64,000 bases of DNA from Streptomyces venezuelae. Its GTDB lineage: Bacteria > Actinomycetota > Actinomycetes > Streptomycetales > Streptomycetaceae. The position numbers and the translations under genes were made by a program. The notes beneath the pieces are model-generated. The model saw only the letters and a list, made by a program, of their open reading frames with translations, made no database searches and was not told the origin of the DNA. The DNA lies in contig NZ_CP029189.1 in assembly GCF_008642275.1 (NCBI RefSeq), positions 3,884,501 to 3,948,500 on the forward strand, given 5' to 3'. Shown piece after piece: positions 23,659-31,690 of this stretch (its first letter is position 1; each line of letters begins with the position of its first letter).

Positions 23659-24845
23659 TGCTTTTCCTTCCATGTGAACCCGACGGTCGCTTCGCTCGCA
23701 CCGAACATGAGCCGGGGGTCGAGCAGCCGCGTGCGGGCCGGGTCGATCGTGAAGTCCAGGGTCGAATCGAGCAGTTCACGCAAGGCGATGCGGATCTCCA
23801 GGCGCGCCAGCGGCGCGCCCAGGCAGTAGTGGATGCCGTGCCCGAAGGCGATGTGCGGGTTGTGCGGACGCTCGATGTCGAACACGTGCGGGTCCTCGAA
23901 GACCCGCGGGTCGCGGTTGGCGGCGGCGATCCACACCGACACCGACTCCCCCGCGGGGATCAGCTGTCCGCCGATCACGACGTCCCGGACGGTCTTGCGT
24001 TCCACCCGGGTGGTCTCCGAGCGGTACCGCATGACCTCGTCGATGGCCGCGTCGAGCAGCTCCGGCCGGGCCCGCAGCTCTGCCACGGCGTCCGGATGCC
24101 GTCCGAGGACGATCATCGCGTTCACCAGCGTGATGGTGGCGGCCTGCCCGGTGGACATCAGCAGGGCGATCAGGCCGGCCGTCTCGTCGTCGCCGAGGCG
24201 GTCGCCGTCGATCTCGGCCGCGATGAGCTTGCTGGTCAGGTCGTCGGTGGGGGCGGCGCGCCGCTGAGCGATGAACCGGTGCAGGTACGCCTCGGCGAGC
24301 TGGGTCAGGGTGAGCACCTTCTGCAGGCCGTTGCCCTCGGCGCTCGGGTCGGCGAGCGTCATGAGGCTCCTCGACCACTCCTGGAACAGCTGCTGCCCCT
24401 TGGTGGGAATGCCGAGCATCCGGGCGATGACGGTGGCCACGACCGGCGAGGCGAACTCGCGTACGAAGTCCACCTCGTCGCGCCCGTGCAGGCCGTCGAT
24501 GAAGCTCCCGACGGTCTCGCGGACCATCGGTTCCAGCCCGGAGACCCAGCGGGGCGTGAACGCCTGGCTCACCAGGCCCCGCAGGTTGCGGTGGCGTGGC
24601 GGGTCCATCCAGGTGAGGTTGCCCGTGCGGTACAGGCGCATCGGCGAGTCATCGGGCACCGGCCGCACCACGGCGTTGGAGAACGCGCCGTGGTTGGCGA
24701 GTACTTCCTTGACTTCCGTGTAACCGAAGACGTGCCAGCCGCCGGTGCCCGGCGCCCGGGTGACCGGCTCGCGTGCGCGCAGCCAGTCGGTCAGCTCTGC
24801 CTCGTCTGCGGGCGGCGGCGTCCACACGCTCGTCGTCACGCTCAT
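23655..24845 (-). CDS. cytochrome P450 (first of two)
   Basis: A 396-aa class I bacterial P450. The start is ATG 24845, overlapping the SbnA-like stop by ATGA; its own stop overlaps the NRPS-1 start. The heme loop HIAFGHGIHYCLGAPLARLE contains the Cys ligand, and EVMRYRS supplies ExxR. The I-helix reads LLMSTGQAATITLV, a variant of the usual A-G-x-x-T, so the oxygen-activating threonine environment is not standard. It probably oxidises an amino acid or a PCP-bound residue of the peptide, for example beta-hydroxylation. Ferredoxin and ferredoxin reductase genes are not in the window. Confidence 0.93.
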
Positions 24846-25843
24846 GCTCCCTTGGTTGCGACCGGTGTGAGGTGTTCGGCGACCCACTCGTCCGAGTAGA
24901 CGGTGTCGGCGTACGGTTCGCCGCTGTCGGCGCACAGGAACGCCACGACCGGCTCCGGGCCCGTGTGCCCTTCGAAATGACGGGTGATGGCCGCGTAGAC
25001 GCAGCCGGTGGAACCGCCCGCGTAGATCCCGTGGCTGCTGAGCAGCGCCCGGCAGCCGGCCACCTCGTCCAGCTCGGACTGCACGACGACCTTGGTGATC
25101 CAGGCGTCGTCGATCAGGGGCGGACGGATGCTGGACCCGATGCCCGGGATGCGCCGGCGGGCCGGCGGGGCACCGAAGATCGCCGAACCCTCGACGTCGA
25201 CGGCGACCACAGCGGCCTCCGGGTGCACCTCGCCGAGGCGGCGCGAGAGGCCGTTGATCGTCGCGCCGGTGCCGACGCCCACGAAGAGGTAGTCGATCCG
25301 GCCGATGTCGTCGAGCAGCTCCGGCGCGGTCAGCTCGTAGTGGCCGCGCGCGCCGTCCGGATTGGCGTACTGGTTCGGCCAGTACACGTCCGCCAGCTCC
25401 GCGCGCAGGTCGGCGACCCGGGCGAGCCTGCTCAGCAGGTAGCCGCCGGTGCCGTCCGGTTCGGTGACCTTCTCCACGCGGGCGCACAGCCGCCGCAGCG
25501 TCCGCTCGGTGGCCGCGTTGACGTTGGGGTCCAGCACCGGCACGAACGGCACGCCCAGCTCGTTCAGGAAGTGTGCGAGGGCGAGGGCGAAGTTCCCGGA
25601 GGACGACTCGACCACCGTGGTGGAGCGGGTGATCTCGCCGCGCCGGACCGCCTCACGGAGGATCCAGATCGCCGCCCGGTCCTTCGAACTCCCCGCCCGG
25701 TTCTCCGACTCCATCTTGGCGTAGAGCCGGATCCCCGGATGAGGCAGCCGCACGACCCGGGTCCTGGGCAGGTTGCCCAGGAGCGCCTCCACGCGGTCGA
25801 GCAGCTGCCGGTCTGTCCGTCGTAGGTCAGCGGGCGCAGACAC
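24842..25843 (-). CDS. sbnA-like: SbnA-like PLP enzyme (N-(1-amino-1-carboxyl-2-ethyl)-glutamate synthase, Dap pathway)
   Basis: A 333-aa member of the cysteine synthase fold. PLP lysine: K54 in GSSKDRA; phosphate-binding ESSSGNFALAL. Several stretches match staphylococcal SbnA closely as I remember it: DPDGTGGYLL-like, NQYANPDGARGHY, AVDVEGSAIFG, RRIPGIGSS, GIYAGGSTG and VYSDEWV. SbnA joins O-phosphoserine and glutamate; SbnB then releases L-2,3-diaminopropionate. The start GTG 25843 gives a length like SbnA (326 aa) and overlaps the FGE-like gene by 17 bases; the open frame extends to an ATG at 25918, but that part reads unlike the family. Together with the SbnB-like gene at 3277-4299 it completes a Dap pathway. 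Confidence 0.9.
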   Translation of the reverse strand: MSAPADLRRTDRQLLDRVEALLGNLPRTRVVRLPHPGIRLYAKMESENRAGSSKDRAAIWILREAVRRGEITRSTTVVESSSGNFALALAHFLNELGVPFVPVLDPNVNAATERTLRRLCARVEKVTEPDGTGGYLLSRLARVADLRAELADVYWPNQYANPDGARGHYELTAPELLDDIGRIDYLFVGVGTGATINGLSRRLGEVHPEAAVVAVDVEGSAIFGAPPARRRIPGIGSSIRPPLIDDAWITKVVVQSELDEVAGCRALLSSHGIYAGGSTGCVYAAITRHFEGHTGPEPVVAFLCADSGEPYADTVYSDEWVAEHLTPVATKGA

Positions 25844-26672
25844 GGAAGCCCATGTCGTAGCAGCTGTAGTCGGGCAGGTTGTAGATCCGTACCCACGCCA
25901 GGCAGCCACGCGGGTCACAGTTGTTGTAGAAGGAGCCGCCGCGGATGACGCCGAGCTCGACCGAGCCTTCCTTCGTCTTGATGACGCGTCCCGGCTTGCC
26001 CTCGTCGTACGGGTAGTGGTGGAAGGCGCTGGAGGTGATCTCCCAGACGTTGCCGGTGAGGTCCACGACGCCGTACGGACCGGCCGACTGCGGGTAGGCG
26101 TCGACCGGGGTGGTGTCGGCGACGTTCATGGTGTGGTTGCAGTGCTCGGCGGTGGGCTCCTCGTTGCCCCACGCGTAACGCCGGCCGTCGGTGCCGCGGG
26201 CGGCCTTCTCCCACTCGGCCTCGGTGGGCAGACGGGTGCCGGACCACTCGCAGTAGGCGGCCACGTCGAGGGAGCTGACGTGGGTGACCGGGTGGTTGTC
26301 CTTGCCCTCCAGGGTGGAGTCGGGGCCGTGCGGCGTGCGCCAGGACGCGCCGTCGATGTTCTTCCACAGGTAGTCCTGGTCCGGAACGACGACGGCGGGG
26401 TCACCGATCCAGACCCAGCTCTTGCCCTTCTTCTCGGCGTCGGTCACGTGGCCCGTCGCCTCGACGAACCGGCGGAACTCGGCGACGGTGACCGGGTACT
26501 TGGCCATGCGGAACTCGGCGACGTCGACCTGGTGCTCGGGTGCGGCGGCGCGGGGCTTGCCGTCCTCGCGCAGCTCGTCGGAGCCCATCGTGAAGGGGCC
26601 GGCGGGGATGGTGACCCAGTGGTCCGAGGGGAACGCCTCGGCGGGGATCACTTCTGCCGTCACCTGGGTCAC
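25827..26672 (-). CDS. FGE/SUMF1-fold protein (formylglycine-generating-enzyme / EgtB-sulfatase-modifying superfamily)
   Basis: A 281-aa protein starting at GTG 26672 with GGAG five bases upstream. It has the family signatures FTMGSDE, YPVTVAEFRRFV, HPVTHVSSLDVAAYCEW, RLPTEAEWEKAARG, DLTGNVWEIT and a C-terminal RGGSFYNN...GFRVC. Cys252 and Cys257 are five residues apart, the spacing of the copper-binding cysteine pair of true FGE, though shifted two residues relative to the GGS motif. Relatives include copper-dependent FGE, which oxidises Cys in sulfatases, and non-heme iron EgtB/OvoA. No sulfatase is encoded here, so an oxidative tailoring reaction on an amino acid or the peptide is more likely. 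Function is not assigned. Confidence 0.85.
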   Translation of the reverse strand: MTQVTAEVIPAEAFPSDHWVTIPAGPFTMGSDELREDGKPRAAAPEHQVDVAEFRMAKYPVTVAEFRRFVEATGHVTDAEKKGKSWVWIGDPAVVVPDQDYLWKNIDGASWRTPHGPDSTLEGKDNHPVTHVSSLDVAAYCEWSGTRLPTEAEWEKAARGTDGRRYAWGNEEPTAEHCNHTMNVADTTPVDAYPQSAGPYGVVDLTGNVWEITSSAFHHYPYDEGKPGRVIKTKEGSVELGVIRGGSFYNNCDPRGCLAWVRIYNLPDYSCYDMGFRVCAR

Positions 26673-26681
26673 GGATTCTCC

Positions 26682-28295
26682 TTACATCGTGGTGGATGCG
26701 GCCGGAACGGGCCGGCCGTCGAGGTAGTAGCGCCAGACGGTGGACAGCGGCGCGCTGCCGCAGCGCAGCAGCCGGTCGTGGAACGCCTTCAGTTCGGCGG
26801 GCGAGTCGCCCACCCCGGCCAGCTCGCGCCACCGCCGGATGTGCAATTTGCCGAGCGTGTACATGGCGCCCGCCGGGTTGGCGACGACGGCGAGCACCTC
26901 GCGGCCGGCGCGTTCCGGCGACCACCCGCAGAGGGTGGCCGCCTCGGCGGCGGCGGCGCCGAACTTCCTCCGGCCCGAGTGGACGGAGAGGAAGACCAGC
27001 AGCCGGGTCGCGGCTTCCAGCGCGTAGCGCAGGGCGGCGACCTCGATGAGCGGACGGCCCTCGGCGAGGCCCCGTTCGATCGCCAGTTCTTCGGTGTAGT
27101 GCGCCCAGCCCTCGGTGGTCCCGGGGAACCAGGGCACGCACCTGCGGATCACTCCTGCGTGTTCGGGAGTGGCCTCATGGTGCAGGTAGTGGCCGGGGAC
27201 GACCTCGTGCACGGCGATCATCTCGAGCATCGGCTCGTTCAGGTAGTCGCGCAGTGCGGCGGGGTCGCGCGGCTCGGGGACGTGCAGCACGTGCGGCTGC
27301 GGCACCCGTTCGAGCGCTCCGGCGTGGTCGAACACGACGGCCGCGGAGGTCGCCGCGTCACGGGCGGGCCGGATGTCGAGACCGTGCCGGTTGGTCAGCG
27401 TGATGACGTCCTGTCCGGCCCAGAACTCCCGCAGCCGCTCGATCATCCCCGACAGCGCGGTGACCACCGATCCGGCGGGAAGCCGTGCGCTCAGCAGTTC
27501 GTAGAGCTCCTGCCGGCTGCCGGCGCCCAGTCGCGCCGACAACGCGTCCAGGCGGGCGACCAGCTGCCGCACCTCGGTCTCGACCTCGGCGAGCAGGTCG
27601 TCGACCGGTGTGTCGATGCCTTCGGCCGCTTCGAGATAGCCGGCGAGCCGGTCGGGACCGAAGACCGCACGGGCCGGCGCGGTGGCGGCGACCGCGTCCG
27701 CGAAGCCCGCGAACGCGGCGCTCGCCGCGTCGGCCAGTCCCAGGAGCGAGCCGTCGGCGACGTCCGGCCGCTGCCGGACGAGCTGGGCGACGACGTTCGG
27801 GACGGACGCCGCCCGGGCCCGGGCGTTCTCGAAACCGCTGATGCGCTCACCCGCCGGCAGAGTGCCGCCGAACGTCTTCGCCGCGGAGGCGAGGAAGTCC
27901 GGCAGCTGGGCGAGGTGACGGGACATCGCCGCGACGCGCTCGTCGAGCGGCGCGTACTCGCCGCGCAGGTAGACGTGCACGTCCGTCTCGGCCAGCCACA
28001 GGTCGGGCCCCCGGTGGGCCCGGCCGAGCTCGGCGATGCGGAACCGCTCGTCGGTCAGTACCCGCATCGCCGTGCCGAGGTCCGCCCGTACTTCCGGGTC
28101 CGCGTCCTCGGGCAGGGTGTCGAGCTGCCCGAGGACCGCGGACAGCAGACCCTCCACATCGGACGGAGCGTCGGGCACGACCTCCGGCAGCCGGGCGTCG
28201 AAGTCATGACGCCCCGCCCGTCTGCCGACCTGCGGATAACGCTCGAAAACGTAGTCGACCACAGCGGAAACAGAATTCAGAGCAGCGGGCGTCAT
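26682..28295 (-). CDS. DUF885 family predicted zinc metallopeptidase (second copy)
   Basis: A 537-aa protein from ATG 28295. The active-site stretch is AVHEVVPGHYLHHE (HExxxGH with a following His), with TTEGWAHYTEELA providing the downstream glutamate. It is only distantly similar to the first DUF885 protein, which reads HEGVPGHHLQ, so the two are not a recent duplication. It is the second gene of the NRPS operon, between the MbtH-like and FGE-like genes. No signal peptide is visible. It could trim a peptide or amide intermediate, or act in self-protection; both are inference. Confidence 0.85.
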   Translation of the reverse strand: MTPAALNSVSAVVDYVFERYPQVGRRAGRHDFDARLPEVVPDAPSDVEGLLSAVLGQLDTLPEDADPEVRADLGTAMRVLTDERFRIAELGRAHRGPDLWLAETDVHVYLRGEYAPLDERVAAMSRHLAQLPDFLASAAKTFGGTLPAGERISGFENARARAASVPNVVAQLVRQRPDVADGSLLGLADAASAAFAGFADAVAATAPARAVFGPDRLAGYLEAAEGIDTPVDDLLAEVETEVRQLVARLDALSARLGAGSRQELYELLSARLPAGSVVTALSGMIERLREFWAGQDVITLTNRHGLDIRPARDAATSAAVVFDHAGALERVPQPHVLHVPEPRDPAALRDYLNEPMLEMIAVHEVVPGHYLHHEATPEHAGVIRRCVPWFPGTTEGWAHYTEELAIERGLAEGRPLIEVAALRYALEAATRLLVFLSVHSGRRKFGAAAAEAATLCGWSPERAGREVLAVVANPAGAMYTLGKLHIRRWRELAGVGDSPAELKAFHDRLLRCGSAPLSTVWRYYLDGRPVPAASTTM

Positions 28296-28383
28296 TTCAC
28301 TTTTCTCGGAGAGCGGCGAGCCTGCAGCGCGCGGGAATCGGTGTGGACGTCCTGCTCGTTAAACGTGGGCGGGACGGGTCCGG

Positions 28384-28761
28384 TCAGGAGTTTTCGGAAG
28401 CCGGGTTCGGCTCGATGACCTCACCGTCGTCACCGTAGATGACGTCGTCGTCGAGGCTGGCCAGCATATTGCGGAGCTCCTCGGGGGACATGGCCTTGAG
28501 TTCGTCGGCGTCCACCAGCTGCGAGAGTACCATTCGACTTCCTTGTGCGATTAGAGATCCGGCGTTTTCAAGGGCCTCGCGAACGCTCTTCGGGCGCATG
28601 TCCGTCCAGACCCGTTCGATGTGGTCGAGGCATTCCTGGCGGGGACGCGGGCCGCCCACCGCCGTCCAGCCGTCCGGCAGTTCGCTGACGGCCGGCCAAA
28701 TCGAGTACTGCTCCTCACCGTTTACCACCACTAGGTATTCGGCGTTCTCGTCGTCGAACAT
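28384..28761 (-). CDS. mbtH-like: MbtH-like NRPS chaperone with C-terminal extension
   Basis: 125 aa. Residues 1-62 are a full MbtH domain: NGEEQYSIWP, LPDGWTAVG, CLDHIERVWTDMRP. MbtH proteins bind and activate adenylation domains. Typical members have about 70 residues; this one continues for some 60 more, including LSQLVDADELKAMSPEEL and an acidic tail ending in ENS. There is no frameshift. The extension could be a second interaction module, perhaps organising the many separate A and PCP proteins. It is the first gene of the minus-strand operon, preceded by a roughly 130-base leader and a good promoter. Its ribosome site (GGGA) is weak. Confidence 0.9.
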   Translation of the reverse strand: MFDDENAEYLVVVNGEEQYSIWPAVSELPDGWTAVGGPRPRQECLDHIERVWTDMRPKSVREALENAGSLIAQGSRMVLSQLVDADELKAMSPEELRNMLASLDDDVIYGDDGEVIEPNPASENS

Positions 28762-28865
28762 CAGATCAGAGGTCCCATACAGTAGTTACCGGTCAGAGAG
28801 GTGCGGGATGCGCTCTCGGTAAAGACACTGCCGGATCTTCATCTGCCGCCCGTCGTGGCGGTCCA

Positions 28866-28889
28866 GGAATTTCAATTCCCGAAGTTCGG
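28866..28889. promoter_or_regulatory. tandem inverted repeats at the start of the MbtH transcript (operator candidate)
   Basis: GGAATT-TC-AATTCC (28866-28879) and the adjoining CCGAA-G-TTCGG (28879-28889) are two consecutive inverted repeats. They would lie just downstream of the transcription start predicted from the promoter at 28898-28927, where a repressor or RNA structure could act. Confidence 0.45.
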
Positions 28890-28897
28890 CGGGATTC

Positions 28898-28927
28898 AAG
28901 CTAGGTCAGCCCCGCAAAAAGTGTCAA
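28898..28927 (-). promoter_or_regulatory. promoter of the mbtH-NRPS operon
   Basis: On the minus strand TTGACA (28927-28922), an 18-base spacer and TAGCTT (28903-28898) make a near-consensus sigma70/HrdB-type promoter, with a start near 28891. The region between the MbtH start and the JmjC start (28762-29316, about 550 bases) holds no gene. It is the divergent control region for the two largest operons and also contains the StrR-type sites near 29134 and 29188-29216. Confidence 0.65.
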
Positions 28928-29187
28928 GAAACCTCGGACCGCAGCGCTTTCGGTGAACAGGCGGCTGTCCTTCTCGGGCGGTGCAGGTCAAGTGGTCAAC
29001 CAGGAGTTCCCGTGCAATCCCCCTTGACCATATGGGCGGACCTGGGAATCCTCGAACACCGGCAGAAGCGCCCGGTAAGTCGCCGGAGCGCAGGACCGGA
29101 GCGATCACAGACATTACGAGCCGGACGGAAACCGTCCAAGGCCGTGCCGCCCGAGCGGATCTGTTCGCACCCCGGCCACCGCACCTT

Positions 29188-29216
29188 GTTCGACCGGCGC
29201 CGCGCCCCACTTGGAC
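29188..29216. promoter_or_regulatory. StrR-type regulator binding site upstream of the JmjC operon
   Basis: GTTCGA, 17 bases, TTGGAC. The left half is the classical StrR half-site (GTTCGA) and the right half matches the glycopeptide-cluster type (TTGGAC); the spacing equals that of the perfect site at 53689-53717. A further isolated half-site GTCCAA lies at 29134-29139. The centre is about 115 bases upstream of the JmjC start, a suitable activator position. Confidence 0.55.
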
Positions 29217-29316
29217 AGCGGCCCGCGCAGAGTCCGGCGCCCCGCCGGCGCCCGGGCGCCGCCGATGTCCTGCGCCCGAGCCCGCCCGCCGACGCGGAAG
29301 ACGATAGGAGATGTCA

Positions 29317-30216
29317 GTGACAACGACGGCCCAACCGGTCGCTGTGGACGTGCGGACCGATCTGAGCCCGGAGGAGTTCCGTGCCGAGTACATGGGGCGC
29401 AGGCCGGTCCTGATGCGCGGCGCGGCCGCGCACATGCCCGCCGTGTCCACGTGGTCGGCCGCCCGGCTCGCCGAGGCGGCGCCCGACCAGGAGGTCCGGG
29501 TCAAGGTGGGCACGGTGTCCACGGGGCGCACGGCCGTCATCCGGCTCGCCGACTACGCCCGTCAGCTCGCCGAGTGGGAGGCCGCGGTCGCCAGGGGGGA
29601 CGATGCCGGCGATCCGCCCGGCTACCTGCACGACGTGCCGCTGCTGTCGATGATCCCGGAGCTGCGCCGCGAACTGGAGCCCTTCCCGGCCGACTACTTC
29701 CCCCCGTTCTTCCGCGACCAGTGGTGGAAGTTCACGCAGTTCTTCGTCGGGCCCGCCCGTGCGGTGACCCCGCTGCACTTCGACACCCTGCTCACCCACA
29801 ACCTGTTCTTCCAGATACAGGGGTCCAAGCGGTTCGTCATGGTGGCCGACGCCGAGCGCGACAAGTGCTACCCCTACAACTGGCGTTGGGCGGAGGTCGA
29901 CCCGGAGGCGCCGGACCTCGAACGGCATCCGCTCTTCCGTGACGCGACGGTCATGACCTGCGACGTCGAAGCGGGTGACGTCTTCTACATGCCGCCCGGG
30001 ACGCTCCACAAGGTCGTCTCTCCCGGCGCCTCGATCTCGTTCAACATCGACTGGCACGACCGCGCCAGCGCACTGCGGGGCGTCACGGCGGTGCGCGAGG
30101 GCATGCCGCTGAAGAACCTGCGCTACAACCTGCTGTTCGCGTTGGGGGTGGTCGCCGGACTGCCGCGCCGCCTCCTGATGCCCGGACTGCGCTCGTACTA
30201 CTCCTACATCTCCTAG
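29317..30216 (+). CDS. JmjC/cupin-8 Fe(II)/2-oxoglutarate oxygenase
   Basis: I chose GTG 29317 (299 aa): AGGAG abuts the ATG at 29311 with no spacing but lies six bases before the GTG. The protein has the JmjC/cupin-8 layout: FRDQWWKFTQFFVGP, TPLHFDTLLTHNLF with iron ligands His154 and Asp156, GSKRFVMV with the likely 2-oxoglutarate lysine (Lys171), and MPPGTLHKV with the third ligand His231. Such enzymes hydroxylate amino acids or carrier-bound aminoacyl groups in NRPS pathways. It heads a plus-strand operon with the Dab aminotransferase, exporter and thioesterase. A likely role is hydroxylation of a free or PCP-bound residue; the substrate is unknown. Confidence 0.85.
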   Translation: MTTTAQPVAVDVRTDLSPEEFRAEYMGRRPVLMRGAAAHMPAVSTWSAARLAEAAPDQEVRVKVGTVSTGRTAVIRLADYARQLAEWEAAVARGDDAGDPPGYLHDVPLLSMIPELRRELEPFPADYFPPFFRDQWWKFTQFFVGPARAVTPLHFDTLLTHNLFFQIQGSKRFVMVADAERDKCYPYNWRWAEVDPEAPDLERHPLFRDATVMTCDVEAGDVFYMPPGTLHKVVSPGASISFNIDWHDRASALRGVTAVREGMPLKNLRYNLLFALGVVAGLPRRLLMPGLRSYYSYIS

Positions 30217-30256
30217 TGCTCCGACCGGAGGGCTCCACCTCTCCGGTCAGAGCACT
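30215..30256 (+). terminator. hairpin between JmjC and aminotransferase genes (attenuator or partial terminator)
   Basis: AGTGCTC-C-GACCGGAG pairs with CTCCGGTC-A-GAGCACT: 15 pairs with one mismatch and a 10-base loop, beginning at the JmjC stop. Since the next gene is on the same strand, it may reduce readthrough or protect the mRNA end. Confidence 0.55.
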
Positions 30257-30308
30257 GGCGAAGGCCGGGCCACGGCCTTGCTCCTCCTCTCATAGGGAAA
30301 GGGATTCC

Positions 30309-31559
30309 ATGAGCATCTTTGACCAGCACGAGTCGAACGTGCGGTCCTACAGCAGGCGTTGGCCGGTCGTCTTCTCCCGCGCCACGGGCAGCCACCTGCA
30401 CACCGAGGACGGCGGGCGCTGGCTCGACTTCTTCGCCGGCGCCGGCTCGCTGAACTACGGGCACAACAACCCCGTGCTCAAGCAGGCGCTGCTGGACTAC
30501 GTGGCCGCGGACGGGGTCATCCACGCCCTCGACATGTTCACCACCGCACGGCACGACCTGCTGGAGACGCTGGTCGAGGTGGTGCTCCGGCCGCGCGGCA
30601 TGGACCACAAGGTGATCTTCCCGGGACCCGGCGGCGCCAACGCCGTCGAGGCGGCCCTGAAGCTGGCCCGTACGGTCACCGGCCGCACCGGGATCGTGCA
30701 CTTCACCAACTCCTTCCACGGCGCGACGCTCGGCGCGCTCGCGGTCACGGGCAACCCCGCGCACCGCCGCTACGCCGGCGTGCCGCTCACCGGCGCGACC
30801 CCGGTGCCGTTCGACGGACAGGACGGACACCCCACTCCGGAGTACCTGGCCCGGCTCCTGGACAACCCGGGCAGCGGGCTCGACCTGCCGGCCGCGGTGA
30901 TCGTGGAGACGGTGCAGGCCGAGGGCGGCGTGAACGTGGCGAGCAACGAGTGGCTCCGTGCGCTCGCCGATCTGTGCCGACAGCACGAGATCCTGCTGAT
31001 CGTCGACGACATCCAGGCGGGCTGCGGCCGGACCGGCGGCTTCTTCAGCTTCGAGGACGCGGGCATCGTGCCGGACATCATCTGCCTCTCGAAGTCGATC
31101 GGCGGATACGGGCTGCCGCTCGCGCTGACCCTGGTCCGGCCGGAGCTGGACGTGTGGAAGCCGGGAGCCCACAGCGGCACGTTCCGCGGCGTGAACCCGG
31201 CGTTCGTCACGGCGACGAAGGCGCTCTCGACGTACTGGCGCGACGACGTGCTGGAGAAGTCCACGCGTGTGCGGGGCGAGTGGGTCGGCAACGCGCTGGC
31301 GGACATCGCCGGTGCCCACCCCGGCGCCGGTCTGTCGACCCGCGGCCGCGGCCTCATGCAGGGCCTGGTGGTCGGCGCGGGACTGGCCGACGCGGTGGCC
31401 GACGAGGCGTTCACGCGGGGTCTGCTGGTGGAGACCGCAGGTCCCAGGGACGAGGTCGTCAAGCTGCTGCCGCCGCTGACGGCCACCGACGCGGAACTGG
31501 CCGAGGGGATCGAGATCCTCGAACAGTCGGTACGCGTGGTGCTCGAACGCGCCGCATAG
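30309..31559 (+). CDS. L-2,4-diaminobutyrate : 2-oxoglutarate aminotransferase (EctB-like, class III)
   Basis: 416 aa from ATG 30309, with AGGGAAAGGG upstream. This is a class III PLP aminotransferase: FFAGAGSLNYGHNNP, GPGGANAVEAALKLAR, SFHGATLGALAVTGN, IVDDIQAGCGRTG and the PLP lysine Lys262 in CLSKSIGG. These match EctB / diaminobutyrate aminotransferases, which make L-2,4-diaminobutyrate from aspartate semialdehyde and glutamate. No ectA or ectC is nearby, so Dab is probably a peptide building block rather than an ectoine precursor. The NRPS-1 and NRPS-2 A-domain codes, with Glu and Asp residues, suit such a basic residue. Second gene of its operon. Confidence 0.9.
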   Translation: MSIFDQHESNVRSYSRRWPVVFSRATGSHLHTEDGGRWLDFFAGAGSLNYGHNNPVLKQALLDYVAADGVIHALDMFTTARHDLLETLVEVVLRPRGMDHKVIFPGPGGANAVEAALKLARTVTGRTGIVHFTNSFHGATLGALAVTGNPAHRRYAGVPLTGATPVPFDGQDGHPTPEYLARLLDNPGSGLDLPAAVIVETVQAEGGVNVASNEWLRALADLCRQHEILLIVDDIQAGCGRTGGFFSFEDAGIVPDIICLSKSIGGYGLPLALTLVRPELDVWKPGAHSGTFRGVNPAFVTATKALSTYWRDDVLEKSTRVRGEWVGNALADIAGAHPGAGLSTRGRGLMQGLVVGAGLADAVADEAFTRGLLVETAGPRDEVVKLLPPLTATDAELAEGIEILEQSVRVVLERAA

Positions 31560-31570
31560 GGAACGTGGTC

Positions 31571-31690
31571 ATGGCCGCACCGGAACTCAGCCCGTCAGTG
31601 ATCCGAGACAGGAATCCGCTTGTGAACTCGCAGTACATCGACCCGATGCGTGCCCTGCCGCACGCCCCGACCCGAGGGGTGGCACGCTGA
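31571..31690 (+). CDS. 39-aa small ORF translationally coupled to the MFS gene
   Basis: ATG 31571 opens a 39-codon frame (MAAPELSPSVIRDRN...APTRGVAR) whose TGA overlaps the MFS start as TGATG. AGGGA lies about ten bases upstream. It fills most of the 130-base gap between two genes of the operon. No hydrophobic segment is visible, and I do not recognise the family. It could be a small accessory protein, a leader peptide, or only a coupling device for the exporter. Confidence 0.5.
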   Translation: MAAPELSPSVIRDRNPLVNSQYIDPMRALPHAPTRGVAR

